Source: Phytophthora sp. 'mugwort' (taxonomy: Eukaryota; Oomycota; Peronosporomycetes; Peronosporales; Peronosporaceae). Taken from it: DNA of 64,000 bases. The stretch covers positions 2,666,001 to 2,730,000 of the forward strand of contig JAUCEF010000018.1 in assembly GCA_033558025.1 (NCBI GenBank), in the 5' to 3' direction. Position numbers and translations under genes: made by a program. Under the pieces are notes generated by a model. It worked only from the letters and a program-made list of their open reading frames with translations, searched no databases and had not been told where the DNA came from. Shown in pieces: positions 1 through 11,186 of this stretch; position 1 is the first letter of the stretch, and every line of letters starts with the position of its first letter.

Positions 1-58
1 GTAGAGCTCGGCAACCTTGCTGGTCATTAAATACGCCCGCGTACTGCAGCCGTCCTTA

Positions 59-86
59 CCCCCCCCCCCCCCACACACACACACAC
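59..86. repeat. poly-C run followed by (CA)n
   Basis: A run of about 14 C residues is followed directly by seven CA units. It is simple sequence with no coding signal. Its length is likely to vary between isolates or between assemblies. Confidence 0.9.
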
Positions 87-299
87 TTACGGGTATTTTT
101 GTGTTGAGCAAAGGCGTAAAGGTGATAAAGGCAATCTATACTTGCTTTTTTTATTGACCACTTAAGTTCGGTGCCCTTATCTAAGCGGGAAAAATGGATG
201 TCGTGCAAAGTCATTCCCGCCGCTCGCCTTTGCTGCTCCATGTTGTATAAGACAGCAACGCCTCAACCCAAATATCCAACATGACGTATACCGCGCATG

Positions 300-2243
300 T
301 AGGACTTGCCCTTTTTTCAATTGATGCCTGTTTGGTTGAAGGTCGCTGCGCATAAGACACATGTGGCGTCGGCGCAATACCTCATGGAACGGATGACACT
401 AGTGAATGTATTGGCTTTCCCTGCCAACCTCCACAGCATTGACGCACACAACCTACTCTGCATCCTCCTCCGCGTCAGTTCTGCGTGGACGGCGCCACTT
501 CTTTCCCAAACCGCACATTTGGATGTAATGTTCGATAAAAGGACGGAGGCGCTCAGTTCCGTTTTCTCCAGCACCTTGACATGCCATCAGATCTGGCACG
601 TCAAGTCCGGGGAAGGGTTGGGTCTTACGCTATCGCCTCGGAAGACTCTATATGCGCACAACGATAATATCGGGGGGGTCCCTTCATGCAGCAGGCGGCG
701 CAGTAAATCCGGGTCGCGAATAACTGTGGCCTATCTTCTATTGCGAATGGAGCAGACCTTACAGTCGCTTGCGGTGCTCGCGCTCATTTTCGAACCCTGG
801 ATGGTTTTGCTCAGAGGAGATCGTGGTCGCCTTTTCAGCTGGATTTGGAAGCCCAGGGGAGAAAGCTACATCCAGCACAGAAGTAGTTAGCATCCCATCA
901 ACAATCGAACTCACACTCACTCGTACCTGATTATCAAAATCGGCGGCAGTCAACTCGATCATCTGGAGATGAAAACCTGCAAGAAGTTGGCGTGATCGGC
1001 GCATGGCTCGCCACTCCTCTTCTCGGCGCTCGGTAAAGGAGTAGTCCATAATCACCATGTCGACCAGGTCTATGATGACAGTTTTGTAGTACTTGCGGAA
1101 TACGACAACCAGTTGCAGAGAATAACGCTGCATACGCAATTGATCGTGAATGTCAACCCCACCCAGCGCTGGTAACTGCGCACCATGAATGGACAGCCAT
1201 TCGCCTACCACCCGATACTCGCCTCTCTAAGCATACATTTGCGTAGCATATACACAGGACAAGGAGTTAGTGATCAGCAAACAGATCCTGCAAGTCAAAT
1301 ATACTTACACACGTCCCGCGAGCTCTGCTGCCACCCGTCGAAGGGAAGGTGGACGGGCTTGCGACCTCATGACCGAAAAAAAAAAAGTCAACAACGGGCA
1401 CGTCTTGCCAACGACCATCTTGATGTCACCGCGCAGGACTCCTTTTGGCCGAGTTGCAGACTCGGTTTTACCTTCTGGAGAAGCCGAGATTTGCAGTTCT
1501 GGATTATGCCGCCGTATAGACACTGCGAGCGATTTGTTGTAGCGCTAGCTTCACGGACGTGTAAAACCGGTCGGTGACCACGACATCAAAGACTCCATGT
1601 TCTGGTGGGGGATAACTTCATGCAAGTTGCGGATGACAGCAGCTGGGTCAGAGTTTGGGTCCGCAGAGAACCGTGTTGACGAGCCTACACCCAGCTCGCT
1701 GACATGTTGATTGGATCCGCAGTAGACGTCAAACCTACACAGAAGTATATATAATATGTCGGTTAGGCGTATTGACGTATATACAACGTATTAAATCCCT
1801 GCGTCTCCATTGTCGTGGGCGAGGCTTTTCGTTTGAATGCAATAGTACATACACACGTACAGAAGATAATACGCGGTGTATCTACAAAACATCATGAACC
1901 GTTTAGTGCCCCATTTGTGTGGCTTGTCCTTCAGGTACTGCTACGCACATTATGTCGACTGCGAGACGGGATGACAGCAGCATCGAATGAAAGAACTGGA
2001 GGAACTTTATATCCAGCTCGAAACGTCTGCTGTAGTCTCTCCACAACTGGTCTTATTTCCATGATCTGTCTGCCCGAGCTCGCTCGTCAGTATCCGGCCA
2101 AAGCGCGCCTCCGCCATGTGGCGAACAAATGTGTCTGCAGGAGCATTACAGCCTTTTATGTCGGCAATGATCAGATCAACGATACGTCGCGAATAATGGC
2201 ATAGCATTCGTGCAACCGGCAGACCAACACACCCCGTAATCAC
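300..2243 (-). mobile_element. piggyBac-like transposase, decayed
   Basis: Read on the minus strand, pieces in several frames follow the order of a piggyBac-type (DDE_Tnp_1_7) transposase. Near 2100-2240 is a segment with LPVARMLCHYSRRI and MAEARFGRIL. Near 1960-2030 comes VPPVLSFDA, where the first catalytic Asp of the family would lie. At 1884-1937 is the family hallmark KPHKWGTK. At about 1575-1745 are EVYCG-type and VVTDRFYTS segments, the second Asp region. At 1060-1160 is GGVDIHDQLRMQRYSLQ, close to the third catalytic Asp. The C-terminal part is a basic Cys-containing segment near 300-380. The frame changes repeatedly and stops intervene, so no functional enzyme is made. I saw no clear terminal repeats or TTAA duplication. 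Assignment to piggyBac is confident; the exact ends are not known. Confidence 0.8.
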
Positions 2244-2529
2244 AAAGCCCTTGCTCTTCTTGTATCTTTGTCTCTATCCCAAGGATTTCGTTTCGAGCTT
2301 CATCCTTTCCACGTCGATATCGCTGCTGGTACGTGCGGTTTACACGCCAATTGAGATGCTGATTATAATACCGGTTGTTTACCTTCGCAATGTCCTGGGC
2401 ATAAAAAAGAAAAAGAGATCCATAGGTGAATCGACCTTCGGCAACATATTAGCGGTTGAACCATACTTGCACGTGTAGAGATAAGGGTAGTGAGTGTCTT
2501 CCGGAAGGGTCTAAAGATGAAATATACAA

Positions 2530-2910
2530 CATGAACCATGTCAGTACATGTTAGACCTACCACAGGCAAAACAATACCCCATTCCGAGCGCGACACAATA
2601 CTCTGTTAAAGCTTGGACGTAAACTTGGTGTCTTGATCGGATACAATGGTCTTGGGTAAGCCATGATCCTTTACTTATTCTTCATGAACAGATTGGCGAT
2701 CTCCGTAGTTGTATTGGTTGCCTTCGTAGCAATGATTTTTGCTCTCTTCATCAACCGATCAACGATCACCATAATAGCATCGTTGCCGTTGGTAGTGACC
2801 GGCAATGACACTATGAAATCCATTGAGATGTCAGTCGATCTATCTTTAGGTATGTCCAACAGTTGAAGTAGTCCTGGCGGTTTGGTTTGTCTCGCCTTGT
2901 TGCGCTGCAC
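2530..2910 (-). pseudogene. gypsy integrase core, N-terminal part
   Basis: The minus strand reads GLLQLLDIPKDRSTDISMDFIV, the first catalytic Asp region of the integrase core, followed by VDRLMKRAKII. In a second frame it continues with a VSDQDTKFTSKL segment at about 2600-2650, the second catalytic Asp region. Similarity is lost near 2530. The DGQTER block and the C-terminal domain are absent here. Confidence 0.75.
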
Positions 2911-3062
2911 ATATCGCAGGTGCTGATATAGCGCTGTATATGCATCATCATCTTGGCCAGTAGTATCGCTCGCGTACTGCTAAAAAAGTCTTGTAGAAAC
3001 GCGGATGGCCTGCGGCTACTGCGTCATGATTCTAACAAATGACTCGATTCTTCAAATCTTCC

Positions 3063-3918
3063 TCATCGCGATATATAGTCGTGGAGTCTCATCCTCGCCT
3101 GTTTAGGAGTGCAAATGTCATCCAGCAAGGAGTCCTTGGGAACTTCCTCTCCTTGCTTGAGCTTCTTGATGATCCACTGTAAATCTCTGTTCCACGCGTA
3201 CAACGTCTTCGCGGTCTGAGCCACTGTCACCTTGCTCGTTACGATCGTCGCCACGATTTCCCGATTCTTCGCCGTATCCAGTAGCTCTAGCAAGCTTACT
3301 TGGGCAGCTTTCCGCTTGAATTCCGGGTTGCGCGACAATGCATCAGCCACAGTGTTGGTTTCGCCAGGAATCCATTTGAGCAAAGGCTGAAACTCAGCAA
3401 GCGCATTGAACCATCGCGCCACTCTGCGGTTTATAGTCTTCTGAGTTAGGATAATTTCAATGCTCTTGTGATCCGTTTCGACCGTGAACGGTCGATCAAG
3501 AAGATACACGCGCCATACTCTCAGAGTATGCATGATCGCAAGTAGCTCTTGCTCACGGACAGGATAGTTCAGCTCAGCTGGCTTCAGTTTTCGACCGGTG
3601 AACCAATTGGATGTTCTAGCTCTTCCTCTTTTGAAACAAGACTCCCCCAATCGCGAAATTCGAGGCGTCTATCCGGATACCGAATGGTTTCGAAAAGTTC
3701 GGAAGGCTGAGAACCGGTGGTGACGTCAAGCGACATTTGTGTTCGTGGAAGCAGCGCAGCTCGTCGTCCGAGAACTCGATAGCTTCTCGAGGACGCTTCC
3801 CTTTAATATTATCGTAGAGTGGTCCCGCAAATTGTGCAAAGTCTTTACAGAACCTCGACACTAGACCGTAGTGCCTAAGAAGCGTTCCATTTGCTTCTTT
3901 GTCTTGGGCACAGACCAT
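3063..3918 (-). pseudogene. gypsy RNase H domain and linker
   Basis: This minus-strand piece follows the RT. It includes the connection segment (FGIRIDASNFAIGGVLFQ, the first acidic residue region of RNase H), then NYPVREQELLAIMHTLRVWR, TVETDHKSIEII and ADALSRNP, all standard in gypsy RNase H. One frame change near 3616-3650 splits it. The linker toward the integrase continues to 3063 with a Cys-poor helical stretch. Confidence 0.85.
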
Positions 3919-4533
3919 TCCGCAATGATCTTCACCTTATCAGGATCCATCCGGACGCCTTTTCGTCCGACAAAGTCTCCTAGGCATGGAATTTCATTCA
4001 CGCAGAACTGGCACTTGGCCAGCTTGACATATAGTTGTTGTTCTTTTTTCACACCGCTTGAGCACACAGTCAAAAGCCCGCAACGTGCTCTTCAACGTCA
4101 TCTCTTTGCGTGAACACGTAAATGTCGTCGAAGTAGATCCCCATCACGTCCCTTAAGTCTCGAAAGACTTTCTGCAAAAGCCGGTTAAACGTACCGGGGC
4201 TTCCGCTAAGTCCCATGGGAGTGACCAGATACTCGAATAGACCATCAGGAGCCGAAAAAGCAGTAAAGGGAATATGAGATTCGCGTAGTTTAACCTGGGC
4301 AGTAACCCCAAAGAAGGTCCATACACGAAACCAGTGACTGCTGCCATGACGTCAAAAGTGTCATCCTTGCGCGGCATTGGTATTGCTGGCAAGATCGTCG
4401 GTAGATTTAGCAGACGATAATCGTGTACAATGCGCCAACCAGCAGGCTTATTGACACAGAACGTCGGCGCCAAAAAGGTAGACGTACTGGGTCGGGTCGT
4501 ATAATGCCTGCTTGAACCATCTCGTTGGTCCAT
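3861..4533 (-). pseudogene. gypsy reverse transcriptase domain
   Basis: The minus strand reads APTFCVNKPAGWRIVHDYRLLN, the RT palm entry of gypsy elements, then a decayed middle. The catalytic box appears as YFDD at 4124-4135 inside IYFDDIYVF. The thumb follows at 3861-4073 with LYVKLAKCQFCVNEIPCLGDFV and a GVRMDPDKVKII motif. Frames change between these blocks. The YxDD box itself is intact, so decay is by indels rather than by loss of catalytic residues. Confidence 0.85.
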
Positions 4534-5240
4534 TCTTGGATTGTCGCACGCTGTTCAGGGCTCTGACGCCATTGTTTGACGGATATTGGCTTGGTACCAG
4601 GCTTGAGCAGAATTTCGTGCCCCGTAATGGAGGTGTCTCGTTCGGAAGCTCCGCGCGGAAGACAGTGTCCGCATACTTGCTTAGCGTTGCGCCGGATTGT
4701 CCCTGAGAGCTACCCATCCTTAATTGTTAAAACGTTCGGCCTTCTCCGAATCATGCGGATTGACGACAAAGACAGATTCAATGTCCTTGTCGTGACACAA
4801 CATTCTCAGGAACTGCTGAGAAGAAACAAGATGCGTCATACCATAGCGGCCATTGTGACCTTGCTGCCGATAGTAATTGAAGATCCCCCGCCTCTGAGTT
4901 GTCCAGCAACCCATCTGGCCGGACGTTGCTTCGGCAGTTCGAGTTGAACCTCTTCGCGGTGTTCCGTTTTGATACGAGGTGTCACGCGTCCTGGACTCCA
5001 GTCGACATCCGGATTTTGCTCACGAAGGCACATCATGCCTAAGATAGCATCCTTGTTCTCCGGAACATGCATAACCTGGAATGTTACCGTTGCCAATGGA
5101 AGCCAGGTATCACTAGATTCATTTGCACGGTTCGACGATGACGGTGAACAACCTGATCGTAGCCAAAGTCAACTTGCATCATCTCACCCTCGGTGACCTC
5201 AAGCTCAAGTCTCGGCACCAATTCTTCGGATACGCCTTTT
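4448..5240 (-). pseudogene. gypsy protease and start of reverse transcriptase
   Basis: At about 5000-5096 and below, the minus frame reads ILGMMCLREQNPDVDWSPGR, typical of the end of a gypsy retropepsin domain and its linker. The next piece (4448-4717) carries FRAELPNETPPLRG, the conserved entry of gypsy reverse transcriptases. A shift of frame separates the two. The catalytic D-[ST]-G of the protease is not cleanly seen; IDNGCSLK near 5240 is the best candidate and differs from the consensus. Confidence 0.65.
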
Positions 5241-6415
5241 TAGGCTACATCCATTATCGATAAAGACGGTGACGGGTCTCTCTTGACCGGCGTCTTGGAA
5301 AGCTTGAGCTTCCGCTTCGAGGATACCATACACCGCGCCACTAATGTATCGATTCGCTTCCTTACGTTTTGGAGCAGTACATTGTGGAGAAATGTGACCA
5401 ACGACGCCACAATTGTTGCATGTCGCTGTTTAGTCCAGTCGTCATTCTTGTCCGTCTTCTTTTCGAAGCGCTTAGGCTTCTGAGGTCGTGACTTGTTCGA
5501 ATGAAAGCCCGATTCCACTGGCGCTGACTTAGCCAACTTGGTCGGAACACGAGGTGGTTTACCCGAGTAATGTGCAAACTCGAAGTTAGAGGCGATTTCA
5601 ATAGCCTCCTGAAAAGTACTCGGACTCTCTTTCTATTTTTCGCAGTTTCTTCCCGTAATCCATTCTGGAAAAAGAACCGCTTCTCTAGTTCATTGATATC
5701 TAACTCAGTTTGGGACAACAAGTCCTGGGACTTAGAGACGTACCCGTGGATAGTTTTCTTCTGTCTTAGGTAAAATTTCCGTTCGCGAAGATCATACTCA
5801 AAATCTTTGGGTCTGAAGCGTGTGCGCAGTTGTGTTTTGAACAGTGTCCATGTCTGTGCAATTTCATGCGCTCACAGTCCGCTATAAAGGCACGATACCA
5901 ATTCAACACGGACTTGCCCAAATTGCTCGAGATTAGCGTCTCAAAGTCTGACGACTCTGCTGCCATCAAGTGACGCCTGTTAGCGTAGTATTGTTCCGTT
6001 GCGGTATATAGTTCAATGTCTTCACGGAACTTTCCCTCATAAACAGGAGGATCTTTTTCCTGCTCTCTCGATACAACCAGGAGGACTCGAAGCGCTCGTT
6101 AGTCTGTTGCATTTGGGCTTGCGTTTGAGCTTGCACCTGGGCTTGATACTGCTGTTGTTGCTGCGTAAGATACAGCAGCAGTTGCGGCATGGTCAATGTA
6201 TCATGTCCTGCAGTCGCAGACGGAGTTGCGGTAGCTTGGGCGGCCGTATCCGCTTGGTCATTCGCACTTGCTGCATTTTGCGGCGTCTGCGCTCGTGTAC
6301 TTGGGCGCGACGTTGACCGGTCGTGAAGCGTCAGTGTCGTCAGGAGCGCTCGCTCTGCTCGAGGTCTAGGGTTAAGAGACGGGCGCTCAGCCGTACGACC
6401 TCTTCTTTGAACCAT
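5240..6415 (-). pseudogene. gypsy gag with CCHC zinc knuckle
   Basis: The minus-strand start at 6415 begins MVQRRGRTAERPS and leads into a Gln-rich stretch near 6080-6180. A capsid-like core follows at 5560-5969 with WYRAFIADCE and, in another frame, a segment of the RPKDFEYDLRE type. At 5371-5425 a third frame encodes a perfect CCHC zinc knuckle, C-NN-C-GVVG-H-ISPQ-C, the usual nucleic-acid-binding motif of gag. At least three frames are needed to read through, so the polyprotein is broken. The longest start I can support is the ATG at 6415. The gag to protease order continues toward 4836. Confidence 0.75.
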
Positions 6416-7165
6416 ACTTGCTGGACTTCTCAGCGCTCTTTCTAGAAATCTACCGAAACCCTATCTAAAGCTAAAAATTGAAAACGGAACTGATTAAATT
6501 CTGTTTTTTTTTTTTACAGTTTACGCTACTTGTTACGTTGGACGGAGTGGTAAATCAACCTTTCAAAGTTCCTTGAGCTAGCTGAATCCGGTACTTCAGG
6601 TGATCTGTGATGTCGTGAACAGGGTTCCTGGCGCTTGCGTCCGTAGAATCCGGGATTTCGTTTCGGATCAGTTGGACGAGCTCAGCTGCTTTACCGCTGT
6701 TACCCACAAATCCTTTCGAAGTTTGTCTAGCTCCTTGTTACGGTCGGTAAGGACTCAGTGGTATTATAAAACGGAGCTTCGGTCTCACGAGTCTTTCGTT
6801 TACCCATAGAAGGAACTAGAAAGAAACAGCTCAGTAGCAATGGATGTAGATCAAGTTAAACCAAGTGGGCAGCTATCCAGAAGATATTCTCCGTGTTTCC
6901 AGTAGCGGGACCGGGATTCACCAAAGGTGAAAGCACTAAATCACAGGTCTACCGAAGGAGCCCCAGATGTATGTACCACACTGGCGTGCAACCACACCAA
7001 CTAGCCACTGAACGTTAGGTTCGTGCTGTTAGAAACTACCCTTTGTGACCTAGTGCTCCCCACTATGTGGCTCGCACTCATAATTATACTCGATTCCCAG
7101 TATGTGGCCACGAACACCCTTGCCTTGACCTCTTGGGCTTGACACGACAAGTGCTACTATGCTAT
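6416..7165 (-). other. probable 5' leader or rest of LTR of the minus gypsy element
   Basis: This 750-bp stretch lies between the LTR-like arm (7166-7352) and the gag start. It has a T-run at 6506-6517 and no convincing open frame. By position it should hold the remainder of the 5' LTR, the primer-binding site and the gag leader. I could not identify a tRNA-complementary primer-binding site. Confidence 0.4.
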
Positions 7166-7352
7166 ACAAGCGTGGACGAAGCGGTTGGTGAGAAGGGGCC
7201 TTCCGGCTGGGCTTGGTTGGGGAGCTGGGTGAGGTCGGAGGAAGAGAGGTAGCTGTTACTTTAGAAGCAAATTGAGAAGTGACTAATATTGAGCTGAGGG
7301 CTTATGGATCGCCTGCGGCTAACTAGTGGCCTGGTGGCTCTTCCTGAAGTAT
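7166..7352 (-). repeat. LTR-like arm 1 (inverted relative to 11000-11186)
   Basis: Read on the minus strand from ATACTTCAGGAAG to CCACGCTTGT, this 187-bp block matches the plus strand at 11000-11186 over its whole length, with scattered substitutions. Beyond both ends the similarity stops. It sits upstream of the minus-strand gag, so it is best read as part of the 5' LTR of that element. Clean TG...CA ends were not found, so these may be internal LTR pieces. Confidence 0.7.
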
Positions 7353-9837
7353 ATGCTGTTTCTTTAACAAAATGATATTGATTATGTACCCACGACGACA
7401 GGAATGAGCTCCCTTTTAGATCGCACACAACGCAATTCAACCACATTACCCCATGAGCACAAACCGTCATGTTCTTTGCTTCGTTCGCGGCCAAGATCAA
7501 GATCCTGAGGGTTCTATGAAACATCGGGTTCCACGTCGTGTATGGTTCCTTGAGCCCGGAGAAAATCGATCTGAGTCCTGGGCGATGTGACTGGTCTTAC
7601 CGAGACCAAGCGGTTCCGCTAGATCAACGACGACATGCGCCACAAAGCACAGCTAACTTTGGTTATACTAACCCTGCTACATTCCATTTTTATCTACGAG
7701 CGTGCGATTGGGTTCGTGTCGCGTATACACCCGGCGTGGTCTGTGGATAAGTTGTGGTTCATAGTCGAGATCCGTCGGGGTACCCAAGCAGAGGACCTCT
7801 ATCGTTACTTTTAGCTGGCCGAGACGACTGCGTCTATTGAGAAGCACGAGTGGGGGGCAATCATCGGGGATAGCTAAATTGGGTTCGGACACGAAGCCGT
7901 TTGTCGTCCCTTGGTATTTAACGTATGCTTCTTTTCGCCTTCAACCTCTTCCTGCTCCACTTCCTCGATTTCCTAGCCGTCAAAGTCGTGAGACTCTATA
8001 TGCCAACTCCTGGAGTCAGAGCTGTCTCCTTCCACCTCTGAATCCATTCCTCCGTGCATGGTCTATGTAGATGCTGGCGCTTCACTGACCGCAGGCTGTT
8101 CGGCTTTCTGCAAACCCCGATCTTCCATATCCAGATACTTATATCAAAGCATACATATATTCATACAAAGTATACAACATGATTAACATCAAGCATGTCG
8201 TGAGCTACATACCGAACCGCCGATCGCACGGCAGTGACGTCGATGTTCCCGCAACCAAAGTGCTTGGAGTCGCCAGTTCTTCCGATGCCGCACGTCTACT
8301 AACAACACACAAACGTTTAGTATACCAATACCAAACCATCTCCTTACATAACGTACCCAATGATTCGCTCTTGTTGTCAGCATATCCCTCCTCGTCTGCA
8401 ACGTGTGGACTCGTTTCACGCTTCTTCGTTCCTGCTGCATTGGAAGCCAACTTTTCTGGATGCCGTAGTGCCTCACCCTCATGTTCGTAGCAGTGACTTC
8501 CTTCTGCTGCCCAAGGCGCACAAGCACCTCAGCGCGAACACCAGCTGCGTGTTTCACTTCCTTCTCCAGCCGTTGCCGCTCTTTCAGCTTCGCCAAATGC
8601 TTCTGCGTCTAGGCACGGCCGCTCGCGCAACGGCGGCGGCTTCCCTGAATTTCTTTTCCTCCCTCGCAGCAATCTCCTCCCTTTGGTTAACAGCCGCAAT
8701 CTCAGCAATAAGGCCAAGCGCTTACCTTTCTTTCAACCCTTCTTCCCCTTCGGTATCTCCTCAGCCGCTTCTTAAATAGCCGCTTCGCTTTCATCATCGT
8801 CACCATCATCCGTGCCCTTGCTCCGCAGTACTGCGATGTAGGAGGAGCTCTTATCCACAGGCGACGGACGCACTGGATGCGGAACGCGATCTGACCTCGC
8901 CATTTCGCTGCCGCGCGCGCCAGCAGGTATGCACGATATTTTTTAAAAAAATGGGGGCGTTATGCTTCCGACCTCCCGTTACTGGATCCACACGATTCGA
9001 ACTGACTAATTGATGACAGCCGATATAGATTTGTGATGGTACCTGTGCGGATCGAGGGCTTACTGAGCTAACCCAGGAAGAGACTGATAGCAATCGGCGA
9101 TATCCTAACTGCTCTATGAGGCTAACCAACCATATCGCTGACGAATGACGCGGATCCATGGCAGTAACAATTGGAATCCATGGAAAACTTTGCTTATTAT
9201 GTTTGCATGTTTTCGAATCGACGAGGGGTACCTGAAACGTTATGCTAAAAAACTTGTTCAGGCCCAGCGAACATTAATACGACTAGTACTTAGCGCGTCG
9301 TTATGTCTTCTTCTTCCAGCAATGACGCTTGTATTTCCATGTAATAAGTGCCCTTATCGTTGTTCACCTTGCGCTTCCGTGCGAGTTTCTCCATCTTCGG
9401 GGTACCATTGCAATATCACTCGTGATTCGCCTGCGCGCACTTAGATGCTCTTGACGCTGAAGTGACATCGGAAATATCCTCCACGCCATCGGGCTCGTTG
9501 CACGGGAATGCCGACACCATCTACCAGTGGAAACACAGATTGACAACTCCGACAATCGAGTCCGCATGAGGCAAGTCGCCCCTGGACAGCCCTCCCCCTC
9601 ATCAGTAAGATCAATGTTCACCATATCGAATGCGCATAGGGAGATTCTAGTGTCAACTAGAGCAGGGCGGTATTGTCATTGAGACAAGCAGACGCAAGAA
9701 TGAATACAAACGTCGGGCCACAACGCGGTTGAAGGAAGCCATCGCAAATTGCCGTGGAACTGGAAGGAAACAACCGATAACTGGGATGTGCTGACGCGCG
9801 CGGAGATGGAGGTGCTTGTGCAGATACCAAAGGCACT
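7353..9837. other. unassigned stretch with decayed acidic/coiled-coil coding remnants
   Basis: No intact gene is seen. On the minus strand from about 8070 to 7740 a broken frame is rich in Glu and Asp (DSEVEGDSSDSRSWHIES, then EIEEVEQEEVEGEKK after a stop). From about 8850 to 8590 another broken minus frame reads like a charged coiled coil (AVNQREEIAAREEKKFREAAAVAR). They could be one decayed host or transposon protein, but I do not recognise it. At 8985-9140 lies a tRNA-like motif pair listed separately. From 9145 to about 9700 nothing is recognised. Confidence 0.4.
8985..9140 (-). repeat. possible tRNA-derived (SINE-like) remnant
   Basis: On the minus strand, A-box-like TAGCCTCATAGAGC and TTAGCTCAGTAAG are followed by a B-box-like AGTTCGAATCG, then a T-run/A-run near 8940. 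Spacing between boxes is longer than in a tRNA and no cloverleaf closes. It could be a decayed Pol III-derived SINE. This is a weak call. Confidence 0.25.
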
Positions 9838-10645
9838 TGAAAAGATGCGTGAAGTCCGCTATTCGACCACAAACGGACGGGCAAACGGAACGAACGGATC
9901 GTTTCATCGGCGAATATCTCCAAGGTGTCGGCAATCCAGCTCAAACATGACTGGGATGACTATCTCGATTTGACATAAATTGCCTACAATGGACGTGTAC
10001 ACTCCACCATTGAAATGCCACCGTTTCAAGTGGATATCGGATATATTCCTTACATGCCAAACGATGTGGCATCTGATCCTATGTTTATGAAATTGGAGAA
10101 GTCAGCGCAAAAGTTTTTAAATACGTTAAGAAACTCTGCTCAAGGTCGCACAAGACCGCATGAGTGAAGCGCAGGAGCGCATGAAGTACTACTACGACAA
10201 GAACAGACTTGCCCAAAACTTCGAGGTTAACGACATGGTGCTGTTAGACGGCAAGAATTTGGATATCCGTCACAAGGATTATGCCCAGTCAAAAAAGCTT
10301 GCTCCACGTTACATTGGACCATTTCCAGTATTAAAGAAGATTTCGAAGAATTTCTACGAGTTAGGATTATCGAAAGGACTGAAGTTACATCCCGTATTCT
10401 ACACGTCACTACTGAAGCCATACCACAAAGACCCACAGTGTAGGCAGCAAGTGAACAAGGTCGTGTTAGCCGACGGAACGGAAGGACAACTTGTAGAAGT
10501 TGTCATTGGACATCGCAAGTATAAAGGTTAATCACAGTACAAGATTTGGTGGCTTGGTGAACTTAAGAGGAAGTGGCCTACTGGGAGCCCGTGGAAAATT
10601 TACCGCAGATTCCCGGGCTCATCGACGTCTATTAGAACTCCAAGA
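9838..10645 (+). mobile_element. Ty3/gypsy integrase C-terminal half with chromodomain
   Basis: The plus strand gives PQTDGQTERTDRFIGEYLQ near 9865-9930, then HDWDDYLDL and AYNGRVHSTIEMPPFQVD, the end of a gypsy integrase core. An intact 123-codon frame at 10160-10531 follows, with ERMKYYYDKNR, YIGPFPVLKKI and LHPVFYTSLLKPYH, the C-terminal domain of chromovirus-type integrases. A chromodomain follows with a TAA inside it: GHRKYKG, stop, SQYKIWWLGE, then after a frame shift YWEPVENLPQIPGLIDVY. The piece therefore belongs to a chromodomain gypsy element. An LTR-like arm lies 355 bp downstream at 11000. There is no RT, RNase H or gag on this strand. Confidence 0.85.
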
Positions 10646-10999
10646 AACGACCGAAAGCTGTTTCCAAGTAGGCGTCTTCTCGAAGGGAGGTCATGTGACC
10701 GCAGTTGCCGTTAGCGGCAGATCTTGCCGCCGACAACAATCACGTCAGGTTGCAGCTGAAGAGAGAGCTGTAGTTTGGTGGTTCTAAAATTTTAGGATAT
10801 CAATATGGGATAGGAAACATGCCATAAACATTTTTGTGATCGGTTTACAGTCATACAAGATAGGCAAGAATCCAGAGAGGCATCTGGGTTACTGGATTGT
10901 TACCAGAAAACCACAAATACACGGAAGTTTTAATTAAGCGATTGGTTGGAAAGCTACAAACTGGGAATAGAAAATTGTAGAGTTTAGGATAGGCACTAG

Positions 11000-11186
11000 A
11001 TACTTCAGGAAGAGTCACCGGGCCACTAGTTAGCCGCAGGGCGATCAATAAGCTCTCAGCTCAACCTTAATCACTTCTCATTTTGCTTTTATAGCAACAG
11101 CTACCTCTCCTCCTCCGACCTCACCCAGCTCGCCATCCAAGCCCCGCCGGAAGGCCCTTCTCACCAACCGCTTCCTCCACGCTTGT
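11000..11186 (+). repeat. LTR-like arm 2
   Basis: This block is the direct-orientation partner of 7166-7352. It lies downstream of the plus-strand integrase-chromodomain piece, which is the position of a 3' LTR. Similarity starts abruptly at ATACTTCAGG and ends after CTTGT. The sequence after it, GTTACATACTTGG, does not continue the match clearly. Confidence 0.7.

Larger units (their letters stand above)
2530..6415 (-). mobile_element. Ty3/gypsy retrotransposon gag-pol, decayed, minus strand
   Basis: The internal region of a gypsy element can be read on the minus strand in the canonical order gag, protease, reverse transcriptase, RNase H, integrase. Gag starts near 6415 and the integrase core fades out near 2530. 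Parts are listed separately below. Frames shift many times and in-frame stops are present, so the element is dead. The right flank holds an LTR-like arm (7166-7352). No matching arm was found to the left of 2530, so the 3' end is missing or rearranged. A gypsy integrase-chromodomain piece of opposite orientation lies at 9838-10645 and may be the missing 3' part (see findings). Confidence 0.88.

Noticed and set aside
306..890. 194-codon plus-strand open frame
   Set aside because: Overlaps the piggyBac-like relic on the other strand and has no motif.
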